From assembly GCA_030041435.1 (NCBI GenBank), contig JASHNW010000019.1, positions 1 through 64,000 on the forward strand: DNA of 64,000 bases. The letters run 5' to 3'. The notes beneath the pieces were generated by a model that saw only the letters and a program-made list of their open reading frames with translations, searched no databases and had not been told where the DNA came from. The translations under genes and the position numbers were made by a program. Of the stretch, positions 1 to 7,705 are shown piece by piece. The stretch is from Acidobacteriaceae bacterium (lineage in GTDB: Bacteria > Acidobacteriota > Terriglobia > Terriglobales > Acidobacteriaceae). Position 1 is the stretch's first letter; the number at the start of each line of letters is the position of its first letter.

Positions 1-235
1 CGAAAAGCAAAGAGCGCCGCTGCAATTCCGCGGCATCGGCCGTCTTGCCTACGTCCATGGCGATGCCGTAGACCGGATCGGGCCCGCTGCAGTGGGGATC
101 GCGCAGGCTCCTGCGGATGTCGTCGAGGCGGCGCAGCTCCGGCGCGGGACCGAAGACGCCGGCGCCGTACCGGAAGCCGAGGCTGCTGGCCTCGAGACGG
201 ATATCGAAGCCGGGATCGAAGCGCACCGGGGCCAC
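1..235 (-). CDS. Cupin-type glucose-6-phosphate isomerase-like protein, N-terminal fragment
   Basis: The 5' part of a gene that runs off the left edge of the window. I chose a GTG start because a GGAG Shine-Dalgarno lies nine bases upstream and the start is only four bases past the stop of the preceding cupin gene. The visible 78 residues include FRYGAGVFGPAPELRRLDD and SGPDPVYGIAMDVGK, which I associate from memory with the N-terminus of the cupin glucose-6-phosphate isomerase family (PF06560). The metal-binding cupin core would lie outside the window, so the catalytic residues cannot be checked. The spacing implies co-transcription with the next gene. The function is an inference from the N-terminus only. 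Confidence 0.55.
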   Translation of the reverse strand, partial: MAPVRFDPGFDIRLEASSLGFRYGAGVFGPAPELRRLDDIRRSLRDPHCSGPDPVYGIAMDVGKTADAAELQRRSLLF

Positions 236-239
236 GTTA

Positions 240-833
240 TCAGTCTCCAGAGACAAAGACCGGTTGTCCATCGCGCTCCACCAGGCGGGCGCCGAAGCCG
301 CGCTCGGCGATAGTTCCGTAGTCGTATCCGGCATCGCTGCCCCAGCAGGCCCAGAACACGAGGGGCGCGTTGCCGGTGTTGGCGACGCGGTGCGCGTGCT
401 CGCCACGGATGTAGTGAAGGCTTCCGGGTGTCATCGTCTCCCCCCAGGTACGGCGTTCTGCATCCATGCGGATGAGCATGCCACTGCCGGAAACGGTGGC
501 GTAGTATTCGGCGCGCGTGGGGTTCGAGTGAAAATGGCCGTGGGTCATGAAATATTCGTCGCCCACTTTTCCTGGCTGCAGCACGGTCACGCCCCAGAAC
601 AGGCCGCCTTCGGTGCCTGGACTTACGGGCAGCCACGAGCGCACGCGGTAGACCTCACGAGCGGGATCGAGGCGGCCGTGTGCGGCACGATCGTGAAAGA
701 CGGCGGCGAGATCGCGGAGGGTCTTGAAGCTCTCGAGTACGGGCTCACCGGTCATTGCGCCGCGAGGCCAGTCCAGCAAAACGGGCGGAGGGAGGACGGC
801 CGAAGATGCAGACGGGGCAGCGGAGTTTTCCAT
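240..833 (-). CDS. Cupin-type glucose-6-phosphate isomerase
   Basis: A 197-residue single-domain cupin of the metal-dependent phosphoglucose isomerase family (PF06560), which interconverts glucose-6-phosphate and fructose-6-phosphate in the cytoplasm and is unrelated to the common Pgi fold. The first cupin motif is THGHFHSNPTRAEYY, giving candidate metal ligands H100, H102 and E109. The second is YIRGEHAHRVANTG, giving H146 or H148. The conserved C-terminal stretch GFGARLVERDG is typical of the family. It is first in a two-gene unit with a second cupin. It is divergent from a DeoR-type regulator gene, and two GTTCGTTT copies lie in the shared upstream region, suggesting sugar-responsive control. 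Related sugar isomerases or epimerases of the cupin fold remain possible. Confidence 0.75.
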   Translation of the reverse strand: MENSAAPSASSAVLPPPVLLDWPRGAMTGEPVLESFKTLRDLAAVFHDRAAHGRLDPAREVYRVRSWLPVSPGTEGGLFWGVTVLQPGKVGDEYFMTHGHFHSNPTRAEYYATVSGSGMLIRMDAERRTWGETMTPGSLHYIRGEHAHRVANTGNAPLVFWACWGSDAGYDYGTIAERGFGARLVERDGQPVFVSGD

Positions 834-1159
834 GACAGGAAGGAATGGTAGCAGAGGATATGTTCGTTTTCAATAGTAACAATCATAATTTGCGTTCGTT
901 TATACGCCATTAGAAAAACGATGCCCACGTCGACCTGATTCCGGCCCATGGCAAAGGGCTATCGGCGCCTCCTGCTGGTGCTGGCCGCAGGCAAACCGCG
1001 CGCGGATCGGAACTTGTGATTCGGGATTCTTTTAGCGGCTTTCGAACACAGCAGGTTTCCTATATAAACATCTCGTTCGCATTGGGGCCTTCCCTGCGCT
1101 TCCCGATTTCGAATGGGCAGGACGCGAGGGAGGGGATTGCTGCGGCGGCGAGGGGAGAT
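834..1159. promoter_or_regulatory. Divergent promoter region between isomerase and DeoR regulator genes
   Basis: An AT-richer stretch of about 326 bases between two divergent genes. It holds two direct copies of GTTCGTTT at 863-870 and 895-902, 32 bases apart, or about three helical turns. The first lies within ATGTTCGTTTT (861-871), repeated exactly at 11012-11022 upstream of the TonB-dependent receptor gene. DeoR-family repressors often bind short repeats of this type, so the adjacent regulator is the natural candidate. That assignment is an inference. The 3' part of the region may be the untranslated leader of the regulator gene or a longer N-terminus starting at GTG 1016. Confidence 0.4.
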
Positions 1160-2005
1160 ATGGTCAAGCGCGTGAAACGAAAGAAAGCAGTGCAGGGTGG
1201 CGGAAGCGCTGAAGTGGCGCAGGGCCGGGAGAAGCAGCAGAAGAGGACCAACTCAATCCTGAGCTCGCTGCAGGAGACCGGCTCGGTAGCGGTCGACGAC
1301 CTGGCCGAGCAGCTCAGCGTTTCTGTGGTGACCATCCGGCGCGATCTCGACCTGCTGGAACAGCAGGGCCTGCTGCGCCGCACGCACGGCGGCGCGGTCT
1401 CTATTGAGCCGCTGTTCTACGAGCCCTTCAAGAAAGATCGCTCGTTTCTGGCGCAGGTGGAACGGCAGGCCAACGAGAAGCGGCGCATCGGGCGCGCCGC
1501 AGCCGCGCTCATCCTGCCGGGCGAGACGATTGCCATCACGCCGGGCACGACGACGGCGGAGATCATTCGCGGATTGCCGCTGAACAGCAAGATCACCGTG
1601 GTGACGAACACCGCCAACATTGCGATGGAACTCTCGAAGCGGAAGGACATTAACGTGTTCGTGACGGGCGGCCATCTGCACGGCGACTGGTTTTCGCTGG
1701 TAGGCCCAACGGCGATCCGGAGCCTTGAGAACATGCTCATCCACACCATGTTCGTTGGAGCCGACGGCATCGATCCGGAGTGGGGCGTGAGCTGTTTCAA
1801 CGCCGACGAAGCGGAGCTGAACGCCACCATGGTGCGGCACGCGCGCCGCCACATTGCGGTTGTGGACCACACCAAGCTCAACGTGGTGGCGAACTGGCGC
1901 ATCTGCGAGACCGGCGTGCTGCGCACGCTGATTACGGATACCGCCGCTACCGACGAACTGATCGCTCCGTACCAGAAGCTGGGCATCGAAGTGCTGCGCG
2001 TCTGA
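1160..2005 (+). CDS. DeoR/GlpR-family transcriptional regulator
   Basis: A 281-residue cytoplasmic regulator. The N-terminal winged helix-turn-helix covers roughly residues 28-80, with the recognition segment VTIRRDLDLLEQQGLLRRTHGG, the DeoR signature (written here only to identify it). The C-terminal DeoR sensor domain, a ribose-isomerase-like fold that binds sugar phosphates, carries TPGTTTAEI and FVGADGIDPEWGVSC. I chose the ATG at 1160, which follows AGGGGAG by only two bases. A GTG at 1016 would add 48 residues that look non-family, so the start is uncertain. It is divergent from sugar isomerase genes and upstream of a six-hairpin glycosidase, so local control of sugar use is likely. The effector cannot be read from the sequence. 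Confidence 0.85.
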   Translation: MVKRVKRKKAVQGGGSAEVAQGREKQQKRTNSILSSLQETGSVAVDDLAEQLSVSVVTIRRDLDLLEQQGLLRRTHGGAVSIEPLFYEPFKKDRSFLAQVERQANEKRRIGRAAAALILPGETIAITPGTTTAEIIRGLPLNSKITVVTNTANIAMELSKRKDINVFVTGGHLHGDWFSLVGPTAIRSLENMLIHTMFVGADGIDPEWGVSCFNADEAELNATMVRHARRHIAVVDHTKLNVVANWRICETGVLRTLITDTAATDELIAPYQKLGIEVLRV

Positions 2006-2106
2006 GCCGGGGAGCGAACGATACAGCGGCGGCGGCTGCCGGAGACTGGCCTGCCGGTGAGCGGCGTGACATTCTGACCGATATCAGCGTAATCGTAACT
2101 TTGTGC

Positions 2107-2131
2107 TGTATGATTTGTGGCGAATCATACA
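2107..2131. promoter_or_regulatory. Operator-like perfect dyad upstream of the glycosidase gene
   Basis: A perfect inverted repeat, TGTATGATT then seven bases then AATCATACA, centred at 2119 and ending 25 bases before the glycosidase ATG. Its length and spacing fit a dimeric repressor site. It does not resemble the GTTCGTTT motif of the DeoR intergenic region, so another regulator may act here. It could also fold as a hairpin in the leader RNA. Confidence 0.45.
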
Positions 2132-2156
2132 TTTCTTTGTTCCGGGAGCGATTTCG

Positions 2157-4355
2157 ATGAACCGCCGCAATTTTCTCAAAGGCTCGGCGGGGGCTGCCGT
2201 GCTCGCTGCCGGCGCTCCGCCTCTGCGCGCACTGGCGCCCACGCTGCGTCCGGCGATCCCGAGCCTGGCCGACCTGGCGAGCGTGCGGATGACGCACGGG
2301 TTCATGGAGCTGTTCAACCTGCCCATCGCGATGAACGACTGGGGGTATGCACAAACGGTCAAATCGGTCTCGGCCATCAGCGCCATCGCCTTTCCGCCCT
2401 ACGCCTGCTGCGGCGTTCCCAGCATCCCGTGGAGCCCCGGATACCTGACGACCTGCGAGCTGTATGTGAACGGACGGCTCGCGTCGATCTCCGACAATCC
2501 GGCGCAGGCGGTGACGTACCAGTGGTTCCCGCATCGCGTAGTGCGGGAGCAAACCGTCGACGAGTTGCACATCCGCACGGCGATGTTCCTGCCCGCCGAG
2601 ACGCGCGCGGCCGTGGAGACGATCGAAGTGCGCAACACGGCGGCGGCGAGCCGCGAGGTCACGCTCGAGTTCAATCTGCGCGCGGGCGTCATCCACAGGG
2701 GAACGACGTGGTTCAACGAGCTTCCGGGCGAGGGCGACAATCGGGCGACGTGGAGTGCCGCGCAGGGGCGGATCACGTTTGCGGCGCAGCACTCGGCTGC
2801 TGCGTGCGCGCAGGGGATCCATCCACCGGCGCAGGAAGTACGCGGCGGCAACGTGCTGCGCTTCACGCTGCGCATGCAGCCGAGCGAGCGGCGGGAGTTC
2901 CACTTTGTGGCCGCGATTGCCGGCAACGCAGCCGATGCGGAGGGTCTGCACGACCGATTGCAGGAGAACTATGCAGCGCTCGATCGCGACAACGAGGATG
3001 CATTTGAGCGGCTGGTGCGGTCGGCGTTTACGCCGGGCAACAGCGACTTCTCCGGGCATCTGCCGCAGTTGAAGACGGACAACGAAACGCTGTGGGACCT
3101 GTACCACAACGGATTCAAGGGGCTGCTGACGGCGCGGCGGCGATCGCCGGACTCCGCCTACGGGCCAACGCTGCTCACGCTGAGCGGGCACGTGCTGCCC
3201 ACGCTGAGCTTTCCGTGGGACACGGCGCTGACCAGCCTGAGCCTCGCGCTGCTGGACCCGCAGCCTCTGCGGCAACTGGTGGAAGTCTGGTTCCAGCGCG
3301 ACATGCACCAGCACCTGGCGACGGACTATGTGACCGGCGACGCGATTGGGCCATGGTACGGCGTCAACGATATGGCGATCGTGCGCTGCGCACAGAACTA
3401 TCTGCGGGTGACAGGCGATTTCGCGTGGCTCGACAAGACCGCCGGCGAACGCACCGTGATCGAGCATCTGCACGATCACGCCACGTACTGGAAGAAGCTG
3501 GTGAAGACGGGGAGTGGGCTGGCCGACTACGGAGAGATTTCGAACTTGCTGGAAGTGGTGAGCACTTATCTGCACGAAGTGGCCGGGATGAATGCGGGCA
3601 ACGTGGCCAGCATGCGATTTGTGGCGGAGTTGCTGGAGCGGCGCGGTCAGGGCGCGCAGGCTGCCGCGCTGCGTGCCGATGCGCAGGATCTTGCTGCACG
3701 CATCAATCGGCTCCTCTATGTGGACGGCAAGGGGTGGTGGCGCTGCGGCCAGCCGGACGGGAGTTTCAACGAAGTGCGGCACTGCTACGACTTTCTGGCC
3801 GTGCTCGACAACATGAGCGAAGACCTGACAGCGCGGCAGAAAACGGAGATGGCGCAGTTCTTCCACCAGCAGCTCGCGTCGAAAAAGTGGATGCGCGCGT
3901 TGTCGGCCGGCGATCCGGACGCGACGTGGAACATCCGCCCGGACCACAGTTGCCTGGGCGCATACGCGGCGTGGCCTCCCATGTGCGCGAAGGGGCTGTA
4001 TAAGTGCGAGTCGCCGGCACAAATTGTCCCTTGGCTGACAGAAGTGGCGAAGGCAGGACGCCAGGGGCCGATCGGTCAGGGGCATTTTACGGAGGACGTG
4101 ATGCCGGCGCTGGCGGGGGGCGCGCACAAGGCGTCAGAAGATGCGCCGTATATCGAGGACTGGTGTTGCATTTCCGGAGGCGCGTTCACCGACCTCGTGA
4201 TCGAGTCGATCTTCGGCGTAGAGCCTGCGCTGTACGGCGGGATGCGAGCGACGCCGCAGCTGGCGGAATTCGATGCCGCGGCACGGCTCGAGAACCTGCA
4301 CTACCAGGGCGCGGAATACGCCGCGAGCCACAGCGGTGTGAAGCGGATCAGCTAA
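2157..4355 (+). CDS. Tat-exported (alpha/alpha)6 six-hairpin glycosidase
   Basis: A 732-residue enzyme that begins MNRRNFLKGSAGAAVLAAG, a twin-arginine signal peptide. The start has GGGAG eight bases upstream. The first 330 residues look like an all-beta domain. The rest is helical-barrel-like, with FPWDTALTSLSLALLD and SEDAPYIEDWCCISGG resembling the substrate-binding W-D motif and the C-terminal part of GH63/GH37/GH78-type six-hairpin hydrolases. No exact family or substrate can be fixed by eye. It follows a DeoR regulator in the same direction and is preceded by a dyad operator. Convergent to it is an esterase gene, suggesting shared degradation of a decorated plant or microbial oligosaccharide (inference). 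Confidence 0.65.
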   Translation: MNRRNFLKGSAGAAVLAAGAPPLRALAPTLRPAIPSLADLASVRMTHGFMELFNLPIAMNDWGYAQTVKSVSAISAIAFPPYACCGVPSIPWSPGYLTTCELYVNGRLASISDNPAQAVTYQWFPHRVVREQTVDELHIRTAMFLPAETRAAVETIEVRNTAAASREVTLEFNLRAGVIHRGTTWFNELPGEGDNRATWSAAQGRITFAAQHSAAACAQGIHPPAQEVRGGNVLRFTLRMQPSERREFHFVAAIAGNAADAEGLHDRLQENYAALDRDNEDAFERLVRSAFTPGNSDFSGHLPQLKTDNETLWDLYHNGFKGLLTARRRSPDSAYGPTLLTLSGHVLPTLSFPWDTALTSLSLALLDPQPLRQLVEVWFQRDMHQHLATDYVTGDAIGPWYGVNDMAIVRCAQNYLRVTGDFAWLDKTAGERTVIEHLHDHATYWKKLVKTGSGLADYGEISNLLEVVSTYLHEVAGMNAGNVASMRFVAELLERRGQGAQAAALRADAQDLAARINRLLYVDGKGWWRCGQPDGSFNEVRHCYDFLAVLDNMSEDLTARQKTEMAQFFHQQLASKKWMRALSAGDPDATWNIRPDHSCLGAYAAWPPMCAKGLYKCESPAQIVPWLTEVAKAGRQGPIGQGHFTEDVMPALAGGAHKASEDAPYIEDWCCISGGAFTDLVIESIFGVEPALYGGMRATPQLAEFDAAARLENLHYQGAEYAASHSGVKRIS

Positions 4356-5170
4356 GCCGGCCGCACCGCTTCGCTCGCGAGGCGGGAGACGAAGCGCAGG
4401 GTGCTGCGCACGTGCTGCTGCCAGTACGGCCAGTCGTGGCCGCCGGGATGCTCTTCATAATCGTGCGGGATGCGCGCGCGCAGCAGAGCCGCGTGCAATG
4501 CGCGATTGCTAACCAGAAGCGAATCTTCGCTTCCGCAGTCGAAGCGAATGGGTGGAAGCGATAAGCGGTTACGGCGCATCCAGTAGAGAAGGTCCGCGTC
4601 GCGTTTGCCGGCGCCGAGATCCTTTTCCAGCGAGTCCTGCACAAACTGGCTCAGATCGGCGAGGCTGGTGACGGGCGAGTGCGCGGAAATGCCGGCCACG
4701 CGCGATGCGTGCTTTGCGCCGATGCGGAGAGCGCCGAAGCCACCCATGGAGAGGCCGGCGAGAAAGACCTTGCGCGTCTGGATTTGCGGAAAGAAATCGC
4801 GCACGCAGGCGGGCACGTCATCGATGATCCACGACTCAGCGTCGAAGTGCTTGTGAGCAACGTAGCCTGAGCCGTCGCTCCACAGGCCGTCGGAGGGCAT
4901 GGCGACGGCCAAAGGAGCGATCTCTCCGGCGCCGATCATCTCCCCCGCGATGGACGGCAGATTGCCCAGCGCCCACCAGTTCCAGTGGCTGCCGTAAACG
5001 CCGTGCATCAGGATGAGCAGGGGCAGCCGGCGTTCGGCGGCAGCGGGCGGCAGATAGAGCGTCACATCGGCGCGTTGCCGGAGCGCCGGCGAGCACAGAG
5101 TGAGCAGCCGTACGCCGGGATGGCCGGACAATTCTTCCGACAGGACCGGATTACGAATGCCGCTGACCAT
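4352..5170 (-). CDS. Esterase, tributyrin esterase/esterase D family
   Basis: A 272-residue alpha/beta hydrolase of the putative-esterase family (PF00756). The nucleophile elbow is GLSMGG with Ser141. Asp216 in CGSEDSLL and His245 in GGHDWPYW complete a plausible triad. The oxyanion region is LMHGVYGSHWNW. No signal peptide is evident, so it appears cytoplasmic. GAGGAG precedes the ATG by five bases. It overlaps the stop codon region of the convergent glycosidase by four bases and lies 41 bases downstream of a DUF4185-like gene on the same strand, so the three minus-strand genes from 7581 to 4352 may form one unit. Likely substrates are short acyl or feruloyl-type sugar esters (inference). 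Confidence 0.75.
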   Translation of the reverse strand: MVSGIRNPVLSEELSGHPGVRLLTLCSPALRQRADVTLYLPPAAAERRLPLLILMHGVYGSHWNWWALGNLPSIAGEMIGAGEIAPLAVAMPSDGLWSDGSGYVAHKHFDAESWIIDDVPACVRDFFPQIQTRKVFLAGLSMGGFGALRIGAKHASRVAGISAHSPVTSLADLSQFVQDSLEKDLGAGKRDADLLYWMRRNRLSLPPIRFDCGSEDSLLVSNRALHAALLRARIPHDYEEHPGGHDWPYWQQHVRSTLRFVSRLASEAVRPA

Positions 5171-5211
5171 CGCAACTCCTCACTGTGCCCTGCGCGCCCC
5201 GAGTACGAGCG

Positions 5212-6330
5212 CTACAGCGGCGGCATGGGCATGCGCACGACGCGCGGAAAGTAGATGCCGAGATTGGTCGCCAGCTTCGGAACATCGAATGTATTGCACA
5301 CATAGGTGAACACCAGATCGCCGTGCTCGAATTCGGGATGCTCTTTGGCAGCGTAGCAGAAGGTGTTCTTGTCGTAGCCGGGTGTGGCGGGCTGCATTTC
5401 AGGCACGGCGTAGATTACCTGGCCGTCGCTCCACGGGCCGGTGAGCGCGGGCGCGGTGCGCAGCAGTATTTTGCTGGAGAACGCATCCGGATCGAACATG
5501 ACGGCGAGCCAGCGCTTCAGTTCGGGATGGTAGCGAATGGAAAGCTCGGGCGAGCCCTTGTGCATCACCTCCTGGGCTGCGGCAGGATCGAAGCCGGGCT
5601 GCCATTGGCCATCGCTTGCCAGATACTGGAGGTTCTTCCTGGGCTCGCTGAGGCCGGCCAGTGGAATGCGCGTGGCGAGCAGCGGCCGGCTGCCGCTCTC
5701 GCGCAGCGCGAAGATGTACGCATCCGCGCCGTCGACCACTGCTGTAGCCGAGGGATACGCGTGCGCGCCGTCGGGCACCAGCGGGAAGTAGTCGATCTTC
5801 CAGGTCTGCGCGTCGGGGCCGGGCGCGGGGATGCGAGCGAGATCGGCGCCGCATGTTTCAAACCCCATGGCCGCAGTCTGGGCCGGTGCATTGCGCACGC
5901 AGAGCAGCGTCACCCAGAGATCGTTGCCGGAGACGAAGCCATCCAGCGCCCAGTACCAGGTGTTGGGGTGCTGCGGCTGGAAGAAGGAAACGGGATGCCC
6001 CTCTGCGTCTTTGCGGATCGCATACCGCAGGCTCCAGCGGCCGTCGGCGCAGGTGGAGATGCCGATGCTGTTGCGAACCATCTGCGGGATGGCGTTCTTC
6101 ACAACGCGCTGCTCGCCATAGAGCGTGTCGCCGAAGATCCACACCTCGCGCCCGTCGGGCAGTGGAATGGAATAGGCGGCATCGGCGCCGAGCCATCCAT
6201 AAGCCTGCCCGTGCTCGAGCGGGAATCTGGGCGTGCAGCCGGCATCGGCCGCGGCGGCAAAGGCGCTGTATGCGGAGAAGAACAGCAGGAACATCGCGGA
6301 CAGTGCGATGGCGCGAGGGCAACCCTTCAT
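5212..6330 (-). CDS. Secreted DUF4185/DUF5005-like beta-propeller protein
   Basis: A 372-residue protein with a Sec signal peptide (MKGCPRAIALSAMFLLFFSA then an Ala-rich cleavage site near residue 28). The mature part starts with YGWLGADAAYSIPLPDG and WIFGDTLYG, the opening pattern of DUF4185/DUF5005 proteins, which are predicted five-bladed propellers related to glycosyl hydrolases. It is clearly paralogous to the next gene upstream: WLGADxAYSIP, WIFxDT, a matching MVRNSIGIST/IHNSIAIST segment, and a shared C-terminal FCYAAKEHxEFE. GAGGAG lies ten bases before the ATG. It is periplasmic or extracellular. No catalytic residues can be assigned, and carbohydrate binding or hydrolysis is an inference from the fold and neighbours. 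Confidence 0.7.
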   Translation of the reverse strand: MKGCPRAIALSAMFLLFFSAYSAFAAAADAGCTPRFPLEHGQAYGWLGADAAYSIPLPDGREVWIFGDTLYGEQRVVKNAIPQMVRNSIGISTCADGRWSLRYAIRKDAEGHPVSFFQPQHPNTWYWALDGFVSGNDLWVTLLCVRNAPAQTAAMGFETCGADLARIPAPGPDAQTWKIDYFPLVPDGAHAYPSATAVVDGADAYIFALRESGSRPLLATRIPLAGLSEPRKNLQYLASDGQWQPGFDPAAAQEVMHKGSPELSIRYHPELKRWLAVMFDPDAFSSKILLRTAPALTGPWSDGQVIYAVPEMQPATPGYDKNTFCYAAKEHPEFEHGDLVFTYVCNTFDVPKLATNLGIYFPRVVRMPMPPL

Positions 6331-6396
6331 CGTTTTTCCACTCCTCAGGCAGCGGCTGGCGCGGGCATTGCGCGCGGACAGGCCGGATAATCCGGT

Positions 6397-7581
6397 CTAC
6401 CTGCTCGGCAGCGATTGCGTGACAACGACTGGATGATAGAGGTTCATGTTATTCGTTACGTCGCTCTCGACAGTGGAATTGCAGGCGTACGTGAAAAAGA
6501 TCTGGCCGGGAGTCTCGAACTCGACGTGTTCCTTGGCCGCATAACAAAAGACGTTGGGCGTGTAGTTCGGATTGCCGGGCTGCATCTCCGGATAGGTATA
6601 CAGCGTCTCCACTGAGCCCCATCCGCCGGTCATGGAAGCCGAAAGACGGTAATACGCATAGTCCTTCAGGCCGGAGGGGTAAACGGCAATCCACTGATTT
6701 GTGGAGCTGTGATAGCGAACGGTCATCTCCGTCGCTGCGGGATTAACGATGGGCGCATTGTCGGCGGGCAGAGTGGTGGCCGTGTCGGACCAGGATTCCC
6801 AGGAGCCGCTCGTATTCAGGTATTGCCAGTCGGTGTTGCCGGGGCGCGCGAGATTGTTGAGGTCCGCGAGCGGCAGGCGCAGCAGAGCGAGGTACGGCGT
6901 CGTGCCCACTCCGGTGAAAAAGTACGCGTAATTCGCGCCCTGCGGGTTGGAGGGATCGGGATTGCCGTTCGGTCCCTGGTTCACGACGATGGAAATGCCG
7001 GGCACCGCATTTCCGCCGGTGTTGAGCTGCTGATAGGCGATCTTCCATTGCGAGGGCGGGGCTGTGTAGTTGCTGATGCTGGCCAGCTGCGCCCCGCTGT
7101 ACGCAAATCCAAAGGCCCCGCTGCCCTGCGCGTGCATCTGCATGAGCGCCAGATAGAGGGTGCCGTTGTACGTGAAGCCATCCATGGGCCAGAACCAGTC
7201 AGTGCCGGGCGCCGTAAACACCGCGCTCTGATTCGCGGTGCCCATCCCCGGCCAGTAGTACTGGAAGCTGCAATTGCCGCTGGAGCAGGTGGAGATGGCG
7301 ATGGAATTGTGGATGAATCCGTTGGACTGCGTGCGGCTGGCCGCGGTCGCAGGGCCGACAAACGTGTCGGCGAAAATCCACAGGCTCTGGCCGGTTCCGA
7401 TGGGAATGGAATACGCGCCGTCAGCGCCGAGCCAGCCCTGCTGATAGGGAAAGTACCCGGACGACTGCGGCTGCGTGGGCGGCGTCACCGGCTGCGTTCC
7501 CGATCCGCCGCCGCCGCACGCGGCGGGGAAGAAGACGGCGAAGAGCGAGGTGAGGAGTGCGATCGATTCCCTGATGTGCAT
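6397..7581 (-). CDS. DUF4185/DUF5005-like lipoprotein, paralog of the adjacent gene
   Basis: A 394-residue protein with a signal peptide ending in FFPAAC followed by a Gly-rich tether, GGGGSG. That is a reasonable lipobox, so it is probably lipid-anchored where the paralog is soluble. After a Pro/Gln/Thr linker, the domain starts GWLGADGAYSIPIGTG and WIFADTFVG. It shares the whole architecture of the 5212-6330 protein, including FCYAAKEHVEFE near the C-terminus. It has lower identity and small insertions such as the NQGPNGNPDPSNPQG loop. GAGG lies five bases before the ATG. The tandem arrangement indicates local duplication with divergence in localisation. Confidence 0.7.
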   Translation of the reverse strand: MHIRESIALLTSLFAVFFPAACGGGGSGTQPVTPPTQPQSSGYFPYQQGWLGADGAYSIPIGTGQSLWIFADTFVGPATAASRTQSNGFIHNSIAISTCSSGNCSFQYYWPGMGTANQSAVFTAPGTDWFWPMDGFTYNGTLYLALMQMHAQGSGAFGFAYSGAQLASISNYTAPPSQWKIAYQQLNTGGNAVPGISIVVNQGPNGNPDPSNPQGANYAYFFTGVGTTPYLALLRLPLADLNNLARPGNTDWQYLNTSGSWESWSDTATTLPADNAPIVNPAATEMTVRYHSSTNQWIAVYPSGLKDYAYYRLSASMTGGWGSVETLYTYPEMQPGNPNYTPNVFCYAAKEHVEFETPGQIFFTYACNSTVESDVTNNMNLYHPVVVTQSLPSR

Positions 7582-7705
7582 GGGCGCCTCAGGCTTATGC
7601 GTTGCGATGCCGCGCAGAATTCCAGTAGAGAACGGGATCTCTGCATCGGCGAGCGGATGGCATGCTCCGCCCGCCGATGGCGGTCGTTCCTGAACAGCTC
7701 GTCGC

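Noticed and set aside
1947-4127. A 726-codon open frame antisense to the six-hairpin glycosidase gene
   Set aside because: Arg/His/Pro-rich translation without domains. It lies opposite a well-supported gene and is explained by high GC at third codon positions.
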